64,000 nucleotides of DNA from NCBI RefSeq assembly GCF_020733635.1, contig NZ_JAJFZL010000001.1, forward strand, positions 6,696,001 through 6,760,000, read 5' to 3'. Origin of the DNA: Nocardia spumae (GTDB taxonomy: Bacteria > Actinomycetota > Actinomycetes > Mycobacteriales > Mycobacteriaceae). Of the stretch, positions 19,537 through 29,665 are shown piece by piece. The position numbers and the translations under genes were made by a program. Under the pieces are notes generated by a model, which was not told the origin of the DNA, did no database searches, and saw only the letters and a list, made by a program, of their open reading frames with translations. The stretch's first letter is position 1; every line of letters starts with the position of its first letter.

Positions 19537-20574
19537 CTATGCGTCGGCCTGGGCAGGCTGGGAGGGGGTAGCGGACATGCCGTCGGCGGTTCCGGAGGAC
19601 GCGACGGTGACAGCCATGTTGTCGATCAGGCGGGTCGTGCCGATGCGGGCGGCCACCAGCAGGCGGGCGTTACCGCTGTCCGGAATCGGTCCCAGATCGG
19701 CGCCGCGCAATTCCAGGTAGTCGACATCCACATCGGGAGCGCTGTCGAATACCGACCGGGCAGCGGCCAGCACGGCGTCGGGCCCCAGGCCCCCCGCGTG
19801 CCGGCCCGCCACCAAAGCCGCCGACAACGTGATCGCCAGCTCGCGCTGCGCATCGTCGAGGTAGCGGTTGCGCGAGGACAACGCGAGACCGTCGGCCTCG
19901 CGGACCGTCGCCACCGGAATGATGTCCATATCGAAATTCAGATCGCGGACCATCTGCCGGATCAAGGTCAGCTGCTGATAATCCTTCTCGCCGAAGAACG
20001 CCTCGTGCGGGTGGACGATCTGCAGCAGCTTCGCCACCACCGTCAACATCCCGGCGAAATGGGTCGGCCGGCTCGCGCCCTCCAACTCGGCGCCCAGTGG
20101 GCCCGGATGCACCGACGTCCGCGGGCCCTCCGGATACATCTGCGCGACGCTGGGCGCGAACACCATCGCCACACCCTCCTCGCGCAGCAGGGCCACATCG
20201 GCATCCAGCGTGCGCGGATAGGTGTCGAAATCCTCGTTCGCGCCGAACTGCAGCGGATTGACGAAGATCGACACCACGACAACCTGATTGGTGCGCTTGG
20301 CCCGGCGTACCAGCTCCAGATGTCCTTGATGCAGCGCACCCATCGTCGGCACCAGGGCCACCGTGCGGCCCACCGCACGCAGGGCGGAGGTCACCGCGGA
20401 GACCGCCGCCGGTTCGTGCACCACCGTCAGCTCACCCGGGCGATACAGCTGCCGAAGCTGCTCGGGGCTCAACTTCTTCACCCCCGCGCGATTGTCGCTC
20501 ACTGTGCCTCCAGCATCCTTGCGGGACACCCGCACCCGGTCGGCACAGCAAGCCGCTGCGCGATTGTCGCTCAC
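19537..20574 (-). CDS. panC: Pantothenate synthetase PanC
   Basis: A 345-residue ATP-dependent ligase joining pantoate and beta-alanine. [20 protein letters not shown] holds the HIGH-like nucleotide motif, and [19 protein letters not shown] and SSRNRYL are conserved. GTG 20574 overlaps the upstream stop by four bases. A second in-frame GTG at 20502 has the same upstream sequence, since a 28-base segment carrying the ribosome binding site and start is repeated 72 bases apart. Starting at 20502 gives 321 residues, closer to typical length (about 310). Both starts could be used; the extra 24 residues (with a Cys pair) are not family sequence. Confidence 0.94.
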   Translation of the reverse strand: MSDNRAAACCADRVRVSRKDAGGTVSDNRAGVKKLSPEQLRQLYRPGELTVVHEPAAVSAVTSALRAVGRTVALVPTMGALHQGHLELVRRAKRTNQVVVVSIFVNPLQFGANEDFDTYPRTLDADVALLREEGVAMVFAPSVAQMYPEGPRTSVHPGPLGAELEGASRPTHFAGMLTVVAKLLQIVHPHEAFFGEKDYQQLTLIRQMVRDLNFDMDIIPVATVREADGLALSSRNRYLDDAQRELAITLSAALVAGRHAGGLGPDAVLAAARSVFDSAPDVDVDYLELRGADLGPIPDSGNARLLVAARIGTTRLIDNMAVTVASSGTADGMSATPSQPAQADA

Positions 20575-20585
20575 TGTGCCTCCAG
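20486..20585 (-). repeat. 28-base direct repeat duplicating the panC start region
   Basis: Copies at 20486-20513 and 20558-20585 are identical over 28 bases, 72 bases (24 codons) apart. On the minus strand each reads GGAGGCACA then GTGAGCGAC: ribosome binding site, TGA stop in one frame and GTG start overlapping it. Only the upstream copy is adjacent to the DUF2520 coding frame; the 44 bases between copies are not repeated. Confidence 0.92.
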
Positions 20586-21593
20586 TAGATCGATCAGTTC
20601 CTGGTCCGCGCCCGCCAGCCGCGCCGTCCGCAGCGACATCGCGCGGTAGCCGGCGGCCAGGCCCGGATCGGTCGCCTGCAGTGCCGCCAGATGTGCCGAC
20701 ACCGCGGCCGCATCACCCCTCGCGACCGGCCCGGTCAGCGCGGGCAGGCCGCGCCGCAGCGCGTTGTCCAATGCCGCGGAGGCCAACGGCGCCAGCATCC
20801 GTTCGGCCAGGCCGTTCGGCTGATCGTCGACCACCTGCTGGCCCAGCAGACCCGGCCCGCCCAGCGCGGCCCGCAATGCGGCCACCGCGTCCACGATCAA
20901 CGTGACCAGGTGATTGCTTCCGTGCGCCAGCGCCGCGTGATACAGCGTCCGGTGCTCCTCCAGCACCCGCACCGGCTCACCGCCCATCTCGATCACCAGC
21001 GACTGCGCGATCGCATAACCGATCTCGTCGGCCGCGGTGATCCCGAAGCAGGCATTGGCCAGCCGCGCGGTGTCCTCGTCGTGGCCGGTGAACGTCATCG
21101 CCGGATGGATCGCCAGCGGACGCACCCCGCACTCGGTCAGCGGCGCCAGCGCGCCCACCCCGTTCGCCCCCGAGGTATGCGCGACGATCGTGCCCGGACG
21201 AACCACACCCGACGTCGCCAAACCGGCCACCAGACCGGGCAATTCACTGTCCGGCACAGCCAGGATCAGCAGTTCGCTCCGCGCGGCGATCTCCTCGACC
21301 GGCAGAATCCGCGCCTCCGGCAGCCTGGTCCGCGCACGATGCCGCGACACGTCCGAAATCGCGGAAACCCCGAAAACCACATGTCCGGCGCGTTCCAGGG
21401 CGACACCCAGCGCCGAACCCACCCGGCCCGCCGAGACGATGCCGACCGTCAGCCGAGCGGGCGCCGGATCACCCTCGGACAGTCCGGAACCGTGAAAATC
21501 GGAATCCTCGACGCGACCCGTGTGCGCATTCTCGCCCGCCACAGGCCGTGCATACCCGGCCTCGTCGGACCGCGAATACTCAGAGGTCACCAT
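20571..21593 (-). CDS. DUF2520 / Rossmann-like domain protein
   Basis: A 340-residue protein. After a 47-residue variable N-terminus comes a Rossmann nucleotide-binding segment ([19 protein letters not shown]), [12 protein letters not shown], and [17 protein letters not shown], then the C-terminal helical DUF2520 domain with [16 protein letters not shown]. The fold resembles 6-phosphogluconate or ketopantoate reductases, and the position directly ahead of panC (4-base overlap) makes a ketopantoate or pantoate step attractive, but this is inference. ATG 21593 was chosen because earlier residues look intergenic. Confidence 0.9.
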   Translation of the reverse strand: MVTSEYSRSDEAGYARPVAGENAHTGRVEDSDFHGSGLSEGDPAPARLTVGIVSAGRVGSALGVALERAGHVVFGVSAISDVSRHRARTRLPEARILPVEEIAARSELLILAVPDSELPGLVAGLATSGVVRPGTIVAHTSGANGVGALAPLTECGVRPLAIHPAMTFTGHDEDTARLANACFGITAADEIGYAIAQSLVIEMGGEPVRVLEEHRTLYHAALAHGSNHLVTLIVDAVAALRAALGGPGLLGQQVVDDQPNGLAERMLAPLASAALDNALRRGLPALTGPVARGDAAAVSAHLAALQATDPGLAAGYRAMSLRTARLAGADQELIDLLEAQ

Positions 21594-21747
21594 TGTCCTC
21601 TCGAAAAGTCGTTCCAGTCCCGCACAGCGGGTACCGGACGTTACGAGTCGAGAATAGGCAAGCCCACACAGCGCGACCAGGGCAGGGGCGCGTGATATTT
21701 CCCTCAGTACCTGCGGCCTGCGCTCGCCGAGGCCGATACCGCCGAAG

Positions 21748-22722
21748 CTACCGCGCGGGTTCGCTGCGATAGCGGCTGGCCGGGCCGTCAATCCCGAGCA
21801 GGCGCCAGGCCACCTTCGCGACCGGGTTCATCAGGCCGCTGCTGGTCGCCAGAGCGCGGACGTCGCCGAAGACGTTGCGCATGGTTGCCCGAGATTTCGG
21901 GCTGCTCCAGTAGGCCTCGCGCATGACCCCGGCGGGGATCTCGAACTTCTCCACGAATTCCCTGGGCGGGGTCATGATCATGTCGAGCATGATGCGCATC
22001 GCGGTCGGGAACAGCAGCGACAGCAGAAATTTCGTGGCCGGATTCATACCGGGCACATTGCGGCGCAGATATTCGTGGGCGAAGGAGATGTGCCGGGCTT
22101 CCTCGGCGACGTGAATCTGCATCACCCGCTGCACCATCGGGTGCAGGTCCGCACCGGCGCGCAGCAGCGATTTCTGCAGGTGGTCGATGGGCTCCTCGCC
22201 ACCGAGAATCATCGTGAAGAACAGTTCCGGGAAGTATTTCACCGCGGGCCAGATGATCATGGTCAGCTTGCGGTCGATGGTGCCCATGCCGACCACATCC
22301 TCGCCGATGCGGTTGATCATCTCCTGGAACATCATCGTGTGGTTGCACTCTTCGGCAGCCTCGTGGGTGACGTACCGGAACTCCGGGTCACCATTGGGGA
22401 CCGACACCAGATACTGCATGAGGCCGCGGATCAGCAGCTGCTCGAAATCCAGTCCCACCTTGGCGATACCCGCCTGCCGCCACAAGCCCATCGCGATCTG
22501 GCGCTCCACCGGCTGCGCTTTGTACCAGGGGTGGCGGCCGAGCGGATCCTCCTCCGGCATGATCCAGCGGGTATCGGTCGGGTCGACCGCGAAATCCGGT
22601 GAGTCCCAATCGATGTCGATGTAAGGATCGAAGTTCTTGTGCACCGACCCCTCGGACAGACCGCGCAGGATCTGGTGATAGTCGGAATCGACCGGCGTGT
22701 TCTCGGCAGCAGTGGACAGCAT
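21748..22722 (-). CDS. AurF-like diiron oxygenase
   Basis: A 324-residue alpha-helical protein with two ExxH motifs for a carboxylate-bridged diiron site: Glu125/His128 in HEAAEECNHTMMF and Glu208/His211 in IHVAEEARHISFAHEYL, with further candidate ligands His216 and Glu217. This matches the p-aminobenzoate N-oxygenase AurF family (DUF2470-like diiron oxygenases of actinobacteria), which oxidise amines or hydroxylate carbons. Its location between the folate and pantothenate genes is intriguing because PABA is a folate precursor, but most such genes in nocardiae and mycobacteria have no known substrate. Same strand as its neighbours, gaps of 75 and 154 bases. Confidence 0.86.
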   Translation of the reverse strand: MLSTAAENTPVDSDYHQILRGLSEGSVHKNFDPYIDIDWDSPDFAVDPTDTRWIMPEEDPLGRHPWYKAQPVERQIAMGLWRQAGIAKVGLDFEQLLIRGLMQYLVSVPNGDPEFRYVTHEAAEECNHTMMFQEMINRIGEDVVGMGTIDRKLTMIIWPAVKYFPELFFTMILGGEEPIDHLQKSLLRAGADLHPMVQRVMQIHVAEEARHISFAHEYLRRNVPGMNPATKFLLSLLFPTAMRIMLDMIMTPPREFVEKFEIPAGVMREAYWSSPKSRATMRNVFGDVRALATSSGLMNPVAKVAWRLLGIDGPASRYRSEPAR

Positions 22723-22797
22723 CTGCGGTGTCTCCTTCGCGTACTCCTCCAGCGAAGTTAGCGATACTGCGCGTTACATGCAACCTGTTTCAGTGCA

Positions 22798-23727
22798 TTA
22801 CTTGGCGCTGTTCTGCTCCGACCGCAGGTTCGCCATGATCTCCGCGACCGTGAGCTTGCGGCCCGGCTGATCCTCATCGGAATCGGCGTGACGCCGCCGG
22901 CGCGTGCCGGCGGTCCCCATGGGCGCAGCGGGCTGCGGCGGAGCCAGCCGCGGCACCGCGGAGCCGGGGCTCGACGCCGCCTCCGCGGACGACGACTCCT
23001 CGGCCGAAGCCGCGGAACCCTGCCCGGACTTCGTCTGCCGCGTCTCGTCGGCTTCCTCGGAGTCCTCCTCGGACGGCTCGGCCGACACCACCGCGGTCTC
23101 CGCCGTGACCGGATCGTCGTAGGGGCTGGCGAAGGCCGGGGGCTCGGGATGGTCGGGATCGAACACCGGAGACACCACATGCAGCGGAACGGAAGGCGAA
23201 CTCCACGCGTCCCAGTTGTCGGTTTCCTGCGAGTTACCGTTCGCCATGGCGGCGTGGGTCAGCTCCTGCACCCGCACGGCCTCGGCGCGCAGCGCCGGAC
23301 GGTCGACCAGGAGGTCGCCGTCGAACAGTCGATGCAGACTTTCCCGCAACACCGACAGCTCGGTGCGCAGCGCCGCGAGTTCGGCCGCATCCGCGCCCAC
23401 CTCGCGGCGCACCCGCGACTCGACGCCGAGCTCGTATTCGCGGCGCGCGGTGATCTCGCGTTCGAGCTGCAGTTCGTAGACCTTCTGCAGGTCGCGCGTC
23501 TTGGCCTGATCGATCGCCGCATCTCGGCGGTAGCGAGTAGCCGCCAACGCGGCCAACGCGGCGGCCCACAGGGCCGCCACCAAGCCGACTCGGATCAGTT
23601 GCACGTTGTTGCTGAAAATCAGAAACACACTGGCAATCAGACCGAGCAGAATCAATACGCCGACGACGATTTTTCCCGCGTGGTCCCGCTGCCGCGAGGA
23701 AGTACTGCTACGGGAGGGTGAAACCAT
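22798..23727 (-). CDS. Conserved membrane protein with coiled coil (DUF6779-like)
   Basis: A 309-residue protein. Two N-terminal helices (about 19-40 and 45-65) are followed by a charged coiled coil (about 68-140, ARREYELGVESRVRREVG and ELAALRTELSVLRESLHRLF). A long acidic, Ser/Ala/Pro-rich disordered tail (about 185-285) ends with the basic segment GRKLTVAEIMANLRSE. It corresponds in position to the Ala/Arg/Pro-rich membrane protein between the fol and pan genes of M. tuberculosis. The disordered tail may be a phosphorylation or partner-binding platform. Function unknown. Confidence 0.83.
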   Translation of the reverse strand: MVSPSRSSTSSRQRDHAGKIVVGVLILLGLIASVFLIFSNNVQLIRVGLVAALWAAALAALAATRYRRDAAIDQAKTRDLQKVYELQLEREITARREYELGVESRVRREVGADAAELAALRTELSVLRESLHRLFDGDLLVDRPALRAEAVRVQELTHAAMANGNSQETDNWDAWSSPSVPLHVVSPVFDPDHPEPPAFASPYDDPVTAETAVVSAEPSEEDSEEADETRQTKSGQGSAASAEESSSAEAASSPGSAVPRLAPPQPAAPMGTAGTRRRRHADSDEDQPGRKLTVAEIMANLRSEQNSAK

Positions 23728-23797
23728 GCCCGCAAGGGTAGCTCGAATAGCCGACTCCGGCTCGAAGCCGGTACGGCAGGTCCATCGAGTCTGTTAG

Positions 23798-24277
23798 CTA
23801 TGAGGTAGCTGGTTCATCTGGTGGCTCATGAGGCGCGCGACAGCAATACTCCAGCCACAACGCCGCTGCCACCAGCACCACGCCGGCCACCAGACCCACG
23901 ATCGCACCGGGGGTATCCGCGGCAGCCGCGCGAATCGTTCCACGCTGCGGAAACACCCAGATCAGAAAGCCCAGCCACACCCCAGCCGCCAGCGAACCCA
24001 CCTGTGCCGACGCCTTCGCCAACGCCACCGCGCGAGCGGCGGTGATCGGATGCAATTGCTTCGGACCGTCGCCGATACGGTGATCGCCCACCCGCGCCCG
24101 AATCACGAACGCCAGCACCGCCTCCACGGCGGCGACCGGATACAGCGAGGCACCCGCGATCGCCGTGATCGGCGGAAAACTCGAATAGGCCCAGCGGGTG
24201 GCCACCCACGCCACCGCGGCCGCGATCGCGACATTCGCGAGCAGATCCAGAATCTTCGTCGGCTTCATCACGTTCAT
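23798..24277 (-). CDS. DUF3180 family membrane protein
   Basis: A 159-residue protein with four hydrophobic helices (about 11-30, 36-60, 88-110 and 120-145), matching DUF3180. It starts 13 bases after folK, so it is the tail of the folate operon, the same arrangement as in M. tuberculosis. ATG 24277 was chosen; ATG 24268 (MKPTKILDLL) is an alternative closer to the conserved start. Function unknown; linkage to folK is a conserved actinobacterial trait. Confidence 0.88.
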   Translation of the reverse strand: MNVMKPTKILDLLANVAIAAAVAWVATRWAYSSFPPITAIAGASLYPVAAVEAVLAFVIRARVGDHRIGDGPKQLHPITAARAVALAKASAQVGSLAAGVWLGFLIWVFPQRGTIRAAAADTPGAIVGLVAGVVLVAAALWLEYCCRAPHEPPDEPATS

Positions 24278-24290
24278 GACCGGCCGCCAC

Positions 24291-24827
24291 TCATCGGTCC
24301 GCCGCGCGCAGCGACAACTCGGTCGCGCGCACGCCGTCGATCTCACCGGGTTCCAGGTCTGCCAGCCAGTCCCGGATCGGCCGCGTCCGTCCCCGCACCT
24401 CCAGGGTCGCGTCCGGTTCCACCTCCGACCAGGGCACCAGGACGAAGGCCCGATTGTGCGCCTGCGGATGCGGCAGGGTCAGCGTCGGATCGGCGCTGAC
24501 GACCGGACGCAGCCCCTCACGCCGAACCTGCGCGCACCACACCACATCGACATCCAATGTCCGCGCACCCCAGCGAATCTCGCGGACCCGGCCGGAGCGC
24601 CGCTCCAATTCCTGACCGCGTTCCAGCCATTCCCGCGGCCCCCACGCCGGATCCTCGACCACGAGAGCCGCGTTCAGGTAATTCTCCTGCGGCACCCCGC
24701 CCCACGGCGGAGTGGAATAGACCGAGGACACCGCGACCAGCTGCGGCGCCAGTGCGTGGACCACACTGCGGAGGTGGGCGAACCGATCCCCCAGATTCGA
24801 TCCGATCGACAACACCGCACGGCTCAT
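24291..24827 (-). CDS. folK: 6-hydroxymethyl-7,8-dihydropterin pyrophosphokinase FolK
   Basis: A 178-residue kinase transferring pyrophosphate from ATP to the dihydropterin in folate synthesis. [31 protein letters not shown], and the ATP/Mg motif [13 protein letters not shown] (two Asp binding Mg) followed by [15 protein letters not shown] are all present. The ATG overlaps the folB stop by four bases (24824-24827), so translation is coupled. Normal length. Confidence 0.97.
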   Translation of the reverse strand: MSRAVLSIGSNLGDRFAHLRSVVHALAPQLVAVSSVYSTPPWGGVPQENYLNAALVVEDPAWGPREWLERGQELERRSGRVREIRWGARTLDVDVVWCAQVRREGLRPVVSADPTLTLPHPQAHNRAFVLVPWSEVEPDATLEVRGRTRPIRDWLADLEPGEIDGVRATELSLRAADR

Positions 24828-25219
24828 CCGGCCACCTCCGGGGTGGACGCCGGCAGATCCCGGCGGCGCGTGGCCACCACGCGGACATCGGCGAAGGTGT
24901 GCGGAATCGGGGCGGCGGGCTTGTGCACGACCACCTCGGCGGCCGACACCCGCGCATCGCGGATGATCTCGTCGGCGATTTCGGATGCCACCGTCTCGAT
25001 CAAATTGCGCGGCGGCCCGGTGAGGATCGCCACCGCCCGCTGCGCCAACTCGCCGTAGTCGACCGTCGCCTCGAGATCGTCGGTGGCCGCCGCCTTCGCG
25101 AAATCCATCCACAACGTCAGATCCACGACGAATTCCTGACCGTCGCGACGTTCGAAATCGAAGCACCCGTGATAACCGTAGGCACGCAAGCCACGCAACT
25201 CGATGCGATCGGTACTCAC
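24824..25219 (-). CDS. folB: Dihydroneopterin aldolase FolB
   Basis: A 131-residue tunnelling-fold enzyme. [31 protein letters not shown] contains the pterin-binding region with the conserved Tyr and His, VDYGELAQ is conserved, and [19 protein letters not shown] carries the catalytic Lys. It cleaves 7,8-dihydroneopterin to the hydroxymethyl pterin and glycolaldehyde. Its start overlaps the folP stop by four bases and its stop overlaps folK. Confidence 0.97.
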   Translation of the reverse strand: MSTDRIELRGLRAYGYHGCFDFERRDGQEFVVDLTLWMDFAKAAATDDLEATVDYGELAQRAVAILTGPPRNLIETVASEIADEIIRDARVSAAEVVVHKPAAPIPHTFADVRVVATRRRDLPASTPEVAG

Positions 25220-26178
25220 TCGCTCCCCTGACTATCCGAATGCCCGTGCCCCGCAACCTGATCGGCGGCTCGCCGCTGCACCTGATCGGCGGCTCGCCAC
25301 TGCACCTGATCGGCGGCTCGCCGCTGCACCTGATCGGCGGCTCGCCGCCATGCCTCCGCGACGGCGATGGCGTCGATGGACGACCGCACATCGTGGACCC
25401 GCACACCCCACGCACCGTGCGCCGCGGCCAGTGCGGAGATGGTCGCGGTGGCGACCTCACGCCCGTCGGGCGGGCGCGGACCGGACTCGTCGGCCAGCAG
25501 CGAACCCAAAAAACGCTTACGGGACGCGCCGACGAGAATCGGCAGCCCCTGGGCCGTCAGTTCCGGGAGTGCGCCCAGCAGTGCCCAGTTGTGCTCGGCG
25601 TTCTTGGCGAATCCGAGGCCCGGATCCAGGACCAGCCGGCTGGGATGCACTCCGGCCGCCATCGCCAGATCCACCTGTGCGGACAATTCGGCCAGCACCT
25701 CCGCGACCACATCGTCGTACTGCTCGGCGGCGCCGGTGTGGCGGTGATCGGCATCGGCGCGCCAATGCATGAGGATCCACGGAATCTCGGCGTCGGCAAC
25801 GACCTTCACCATGTCGGCATCGGCCCGGCCACCGGATACGTCGTTGACCACGCTCACCCCGGCCCCGACCGCCGCGGCCGCCACACTCGCCCGCATGGTG
25901 TCGACACTCGTCGGCACCCCGGCGTCGACCAGGCCGCGAATCACCGGAACCACGCGTGCGGCCTCGGTCTCGGGATCGACACGCACCGCGCCCGGCCGGG
26001 TCGATTCACCACCCACATCGATGATGTCCGCGCCCGCCTCGTACAACCGCACCCCGTGCGCCACCGCCAGCGCCGGATCGAGATAGCGGCCTCCGTCGGA
26101 GAAGGAATCGCTGGTGACATTCACCACGCCCATCACCACACATGAGCGCCCGTCCCGCGGAATGATCAATGTGCTCAT
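25216..26178 (-). CDS. folP: Dihydropteroate synthase FolP with repetitive C-terminus
   Basis: A 320-residue TIM-barrel enzyme joining PABA to the pterin pyrophosphate, the sulfonamide target. [53 protein letters not shown] and VRVHDV are all present. The barrel ends near residue 285; after it come repeats of RRAADQVQ (four, the second with W for the first R, the fourth ending differently) and a short [11 protein letters not shown] tail. Family proteins end soon after the VHDV region, so the extension is unusual. Starts 10 bases after folE. Confidence 0.97.
   Translation of the reverse strand: MSTLIIPRDGRSCVVMGVVNVTSDSFSDGGRYLDPALAVAHGVRLYEAGADIIDVGGESTRPGAVRVDPETEAARVVPVIRGLVDAGVPTSVDTMRASVAAAAVGAGVSVVNDVSGGRADADMVKVVADAEIPWILMHWRADADHRHTGAAEQYDDVVAEVLAELSAQVDLAMAAGVHPSRLVLDPGLGFAKNAEHNWALLGALPELTAQGLPILVGASRKRFLGSLLADESGPRPPDGREVATATISALAAAHGAWGVRVHDVRSSIDAIAVAEAWRRAADQVQRRAADQVQWRAADQVQRRAADQVAGHGHSDSQGSE
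25257..25349 (-). repeat. 24-base tandem repeat inside folP
   Basis: The unit CCTGATCGGCGGCTCGCC-GCTGCA (plus strand, 24 bases) occurs three times in full (25257, 25281 with one change, 25305) and once as 21 bases (25329-25349). It encodes the C-terminal eight-residue repeat of FolP, in frame throughout. Confidence 0.92.
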
Positions 26179-26188
26179 GGGCGACCGC

Positions 26189-26857
26189 TCATTTACGCAG
26201 GATGAGATCGAGCGCCTCGGCACGCGAGGACGCGTTGGTCTGCAGCAGTCCGCGGACCGCGGACGTGGTGGTGCTGGCCCCCGGCTTGCGGATCCCTCGC
26301 ATCGCCATGCACAGGTGTTCGGCCTCGACCACCACGATGGCACCGCGCGGATCCAGCTTCCGCATCACCGCATCGGCGATCTGGCTGGTGAGACGCTCCT
26401 GAACCTGTGGCCGCTTGGCATACAGGTCGACCAGGCGGGCCAGTTTGGACAGGCCGGTGACCCGGCCCAGCGGACCCGGGATGTAACCGACGTGCGCGAC
26501 ACCGTGGAAAGACACCAGGTGGTGTTCACAGGTCGAGTACATCGGGATGTCGCGAACCAGCACCAGTTCCTGATGACCTTCGTCGAAGGTCGTGTTCAGC
26601 ACCGAATCCGGTTCCGTGTAGAGCCCGGCGAACATCTCGCGATAGGCCCGGGCGACACGCGCCGGCGTATCGAGCAATCCGGGACGATCCGGATTCTCAC
26701 CGACCGCGATCAGCAGGTCCCGTACCGCGGCCTCGGCCCGTTGCTGATCGAAGGGACGACCGGTCCCCAGGGCGATCATTACCGGTTCCTCCGCGACCGC
26801 GGAGGAACCCGCGGACGTCGAATCGGGGCCGGCGGGAGCGCCGTTGTTGGCCGACAT
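26189..26857 (-). CDS. folE: GTP cyclohydrolase I FolE
   Basis: A 222-residue enzyme, first step of folate synthesis from GTP to dihydroneopterin triphosphate. The zinc and active-site motif [22 protein letters not shown] (Cys and His ligands) and the second Cys in [12 protein letters not shown] are intact, as are [23 protein letters not shown] and [12 protein letters not shown]. The first 25 residues are a variable extension. ATG 26857 has a GGAGG upstream. It heads the fol operon, with a hairpin separating it from ftsH. Confidence 0.97.
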   Translation of the reverse strand: MSANNGAPAGPDSTSAGSSAVAEEPVMIALGTGRPFDQQRAEAAVRDLLIAVGENPDRPGLLDTPARVARAYREMFAGLYTEPDSVLNTTFDEGHQELVLVRDIPMYSTCEHHLVSFHGVAHVGYIPGPLGRVTGLSKLARLVDLYAKRPQVQERLTSQIADAVMRKLDPRGAIVVVEAEHLCMAMRGIRKPGASTTTSAVRGLLQTNASSRAEALDLILRK

Positions 26858-26928
26858 TCGAGGACACCTCCACAATCACGTAAACAACGCGCCGACCGCG
26901 CGGTTCGCGGCGGTAACTCCCGCCGCGG

Positions 26929-26958
26929 GGATGCGACGGTCTACCACCCGTCGCATCC
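26929..26958 (-). terminator. Terminator-like hairpin between ftsH and folE
   Basis: GGATGCGACGG pairs perfectly with CCGTCGCATCC around an eight-base loop, 26 bases past the ftsH stop. It suggests that folE has its own promoter in the following 70 bases. Confidence 0.75.
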
Positions 26959-26983
26959 GACCGTCGAGCCTAATCGCAGGCGG

Positions 26984-29353
26984 TCAGCGCCGGCTGTTCG
27001 GTCCGTCCCAATCGCCGTGATCCTGGTTGCCGTTCTGCGCAGGGCCCTCTTGATCTCCGGACCATTCGGGCCGGCGGTGGCCGCCACCGTAACGCTGCGG
27101 TTCGCCGTACCCCGGTGCACCGCCGTACTCCTGCTGCTGACCACCCGAGGAATCCTCCTGCGGCGGCCAGCCCGGAGCCGACCAGCCGGCCGGGGCGCCG
27201 TAGTCGGGCCGGGAACCGTGAGTGCCCTGCCGCGGGTATCCCTGCCCGCCGGCCGGCCGCGGCGGATAGTTGCCCGGCTGCGGCTGGGCCGGATAGCCGT
27301 ACGCCGGAGTCGGCTCGCGATACCCCTGCTGCGGATAGCCGTTGGCCGGAACCGGCTGCGGCGCCGGAACGGGAGCGGGCGGGTTGGGCTGTTGGTCCTC
27401 GGTCTCGTCCGGCCACGGCTCACCGCGTTCGGCGGCGAGTTCGCGGGGAGTCTTCACCGGCGGCCGATCCGAGGGCACGCGCTCACCGAAATCGTTGAAC
27501 GCGGTGATGCGCGGCCGCTTGTCGACAGTGGACAGCACCTGTTCGAGGTCCTTGCGGTGCAGCGTCTCGCGTTCCAGCAGCGCGGTGGCCAGGGCGTCGA
27601 GTTCGTCGCGGTAGTCGTTGAGAATCGCCCACGCCTCGGTGTGGGCGGCCTCGATGAGGTTGCGCACCTCCTCGTCGATCTCGCGGGCGACCTCGTGCGA
27701 ATAATCCGAGTTCGTGCCCATCGAACGACCCAGGAACGGATCACCCTGCTCTTGGCCGTACCGCACGGCGCCCAGCCGAGCGCTCATGCCGTATTCGGTC
27801 ACCATCGCCCGGGCGATCTTGGTGGCCTGGTCGATATCGGAAGACGCGCCGGTGGTCGGCTCGTGGAACACCAGTTCCTCGGCCGCGCGACCACCCATCG
27901 CCATGACCAGCCGCGCGATCATCTCCGAGCGGGTCATCAGGCCCTTGTCGTCCTCGGGGACCGTCATGGCGTGACCGCCGGTACGCCCGCGCGCCAGGAT
28001 GGTGACCTTGTAGACCGGCTCGATATCCGGCATCGCCCACGCGGCCAGGGTGTGCCCGCCCTCGTGGTACGCCGTGATCTTCTTCTCGTGTTCGCTGATG
28101 ATGCGGCTCTTGCGCCGCGGGCCGCCGATCACGCGGTCGACCGACTCCTCGAGCGCCGGACCGGTGATGACATTGCCGTGCTCGCGGGCGGTGAGCAGTG
28201 CGGCCTCGTTGATGACGTTGGCCAGATCCGCACCCGACATACCGACGGTGCGCTTGGCCAGACCATCCAGATCGGCATCGGGAGCGATCGGCTTGCCCTG
28301 CGAGTGCACCCGCAGAATCGCCCGCCGCCCCGCGAGATCGGGATTGCCGACCGGGATCTGCCGGTCGAAGCGGCCCGGGCGCAGCAGCGCGGGATCCAGG
28401 ATGTCGGGCCGGTTGGTGGCCGCGATGATGATGACACCGGTGCGGTCGCCGAAACCGTCCATCTCGACCAGCAACTGGTTCAGCGTCTGCTCGCGCTCGT
28501 CGTGACCGCCGCCGAGGCCGGCGCCACGCTGGCGGCCGACCGCGTCGATCTCGTCGACGAAGATGATGCACGGGCTGTTCTGCTTGGCCTGATCGAACAG
28601 ATCACGCACGCGGGAGGCACCGACACCGACGAACATCTCGACGAAGTCGGAGCCGGAGATCGTGAAGAACGGGACCCCGGCCTCGCCCGCGACCGCGCGG
28701 GCCAGCAGCGTCTTACCGGTGCCGGGCGGGCCGTAGAGCAGGACACCCTTGGGGATCTTGGCGCCCAGGGCCTGATAGCGCGCCGGATTCTGGAGGAAGT
28801 CCTTGATCTCGTAGAGTTCTTCGACCGCCTCGTCGGCCCCGGCCACATCGGCGAATGTGGTCTTGGGCATATCCTTCGACAGCTGTTTGGCCTTGGATTT
28901 GCCGAAGCCCATCATGCCGCCGCGGCCGCCGCCCTGCATCCGGGCCATCACGAAGACGAAAAGCCCCAGCAGAATCACCATCGGCAGGACGAACAGCAAG
29001 ATCTGCGTGAACCAGCTGTCCTGTTTGACCGCGGTGTTGTAGGGCGCGCCGGATGCCTGCACATCCTTGAGGATCTGCGCGGAGACCTCGCTGCCACCGG
29101 GGTACTTGGCCATGATCTGGGACTGGCCGCCGGTGGCGTCGTTGCCCTGTTTCAGGGTGATGCGCAGCTGCTGCTCTTTGTCATCGATCTGCACCTGCTT
29201 GACGTTCTGCTTATCGGCAAGCTGGGTGAGCGCCACCGACGTATCGACGTTCTTCCAGCCGCGCGTGTCGTTGCTGAAGTAGCTGACCAGATAGATCACG
29301 AGCAAGATGCCCGCGACTATGGCCAGATTGCGAAACACTGTCTTGCGGTTCAT
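26984..29353 (-). CDS. ftsH: ATP-dependent zinc metalloprotease FtsH
   Basis: A 789-residue membrane AAA+ protease. An N-terminal membrane helix (about 8-28), a periplasmic domain and a second helix (about 112-133) precede the AAA module with Walker A GPPGTGKT (residues 208-215) and Walker B IIFVDEID. The zinc site HEGGH is at residues 430-434. The C-terminal 120 residues are a Pro/Gln/Gly/Tyr-rich tail with many QQ and GY pairs, common in mycobacterial and nocardial FtsH and probably disordered. FtsH degrades misassembled membrane proteins and some regulators. Single gene, hairpin after its stop. Confidence 0.98.
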   Translation of the reverse strand: MNRKTVFRNLAIVAGILLVIYLVSYFSNDTRGWKNVDTSVALTQLADKQNVKQVQIDDKEQQLRITLKQGNDATGGQSQIMAKYPGGSEVSAQILKDVQASGAPYNTAVKQDSWFTQILLFVLPMVILLGLFVFVMARMQGGGRGGMMGFGKSKAKQLSKDMPKTTFADVAGADEAVEELYEIKDFLQNPARYQALGAKIPKGVLLYGPPGTGKTLLARAVAGEAGVPFFTISGSDFVEMFVGVGASRVRDLFDQAKQNSPCIIFVDEIDAVGRQRGAGLGGGHDEREQTLNQLLVEMDGFGDRTGVIIIAATNRPDILDPALLRPGRFDRQIPVGNPDLAGRRAILRVHSQGKPIAPDADLDGLAKRTVGMSGADLANVINEAALLTAREHGNVITGPALEESVDRVIGGPRRKSRIISEHEKKITAYHEGGHTLAAWAMPDIEPVYKVTILARGRTGGHAMTVPEDDKGLMTRSEMIARLVMAMGGRAAEELVFHEPTTGASSDIDQATKIARAMVTEYGMSARLGAVRYGQEQGDPFLGRSMGTNSDYSHEVAREIDEEVRNLIEAAHTEAWAILNDYRDELDALATALLERETLHRKDLEQVLSTVDKRPRITAFNDFGERVPSDRPPVKTPRELAAERGEPWPDETEDQQPNPPAPVPAPQPVPANGYPQQGYREPTPAYGYPAQPQPGNYPPRPAGGQGYPRQGTHGSRPDYGAPAGWSAPGWPPQEDSSGGQQQEYGGAPGYGEPQRYGGGHRRPEWSGDQEGPAQNGNQDHGDWDGPNSRR

Positions 29354-29416
29354 AGAGCGTCGGCCGGCTGGCCAGTCCTTTCCGGTGTTTCCGGTATGTG
29401 CCTACGATGCGTCGAG

Positions 29417-29441
29417 CGGTGCCGTATCCATATCGGCACCG
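29417..29441. promoter_or_regulatory. Inverted repeat in the ftsH upstream region
   Basis: CGGTGCCG and CGGCACCG form a perfect eight-base stem with a nine-base AT-rich loop, 64 to 88 bases before the ftsH ATG. It may be an operator or a 5' UTR stem. Confidence 0.5.
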
Positions 29442-29540
29442 AGCGGGTCGGGCAGAACGGATGCGGACAAGCCACGTTACCGCGTACGGTCTACTCGTTA
29501 CATCGCGCAGTTCGGCAGCTGATGCAGTTCAACAGGTAAA

Positions 29541-29570
29541 CGGTCGGAGAACGCTGGTGGTTCCCGACCG
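29541..29570. other. Hairpin upstream of the 29666 gene
   Basis: CGGTCGG-A-GAAC pairs with GTTC-CCGACCG (11 pairs, one bulged A) around a seven-base loop. It lies about 96 bases before the ATG at 29666. No U tract follows, so a transcriptional terminator is less likely than an RNA or operator element. Confidence 0.5.
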
Positions 29571-29665
29571 ATCGGGCGATCACCCCCAGGGTGTCCGTCC
29601 AAGTGGTCCCAATCATGGCATGCACGACCTATTGTGAGCGACAACACAGAACGAACGCAGGGGGT

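Larger units (their letters stand above)
29354..29665. other. Divergent intergenic region with two hairpins
   Basis: 312 bases without a gene between ftsH (minus) and a plus-strand unknown gene. It contains the hairpins at 29417-29441 and 29541-29570 described separately. A TATTGT (29629-29634) could be the -10 element for the plus-strand gene; no clear -35. Confidence 0.5.

Noticed and set aside
26114..29539. A 1141-residue open frame antisense to ftsH and folE
   Set aside because: It runs opposite well-supported genes, has no domain, and such long frames are expected from the codon bias of high-GC DNA.
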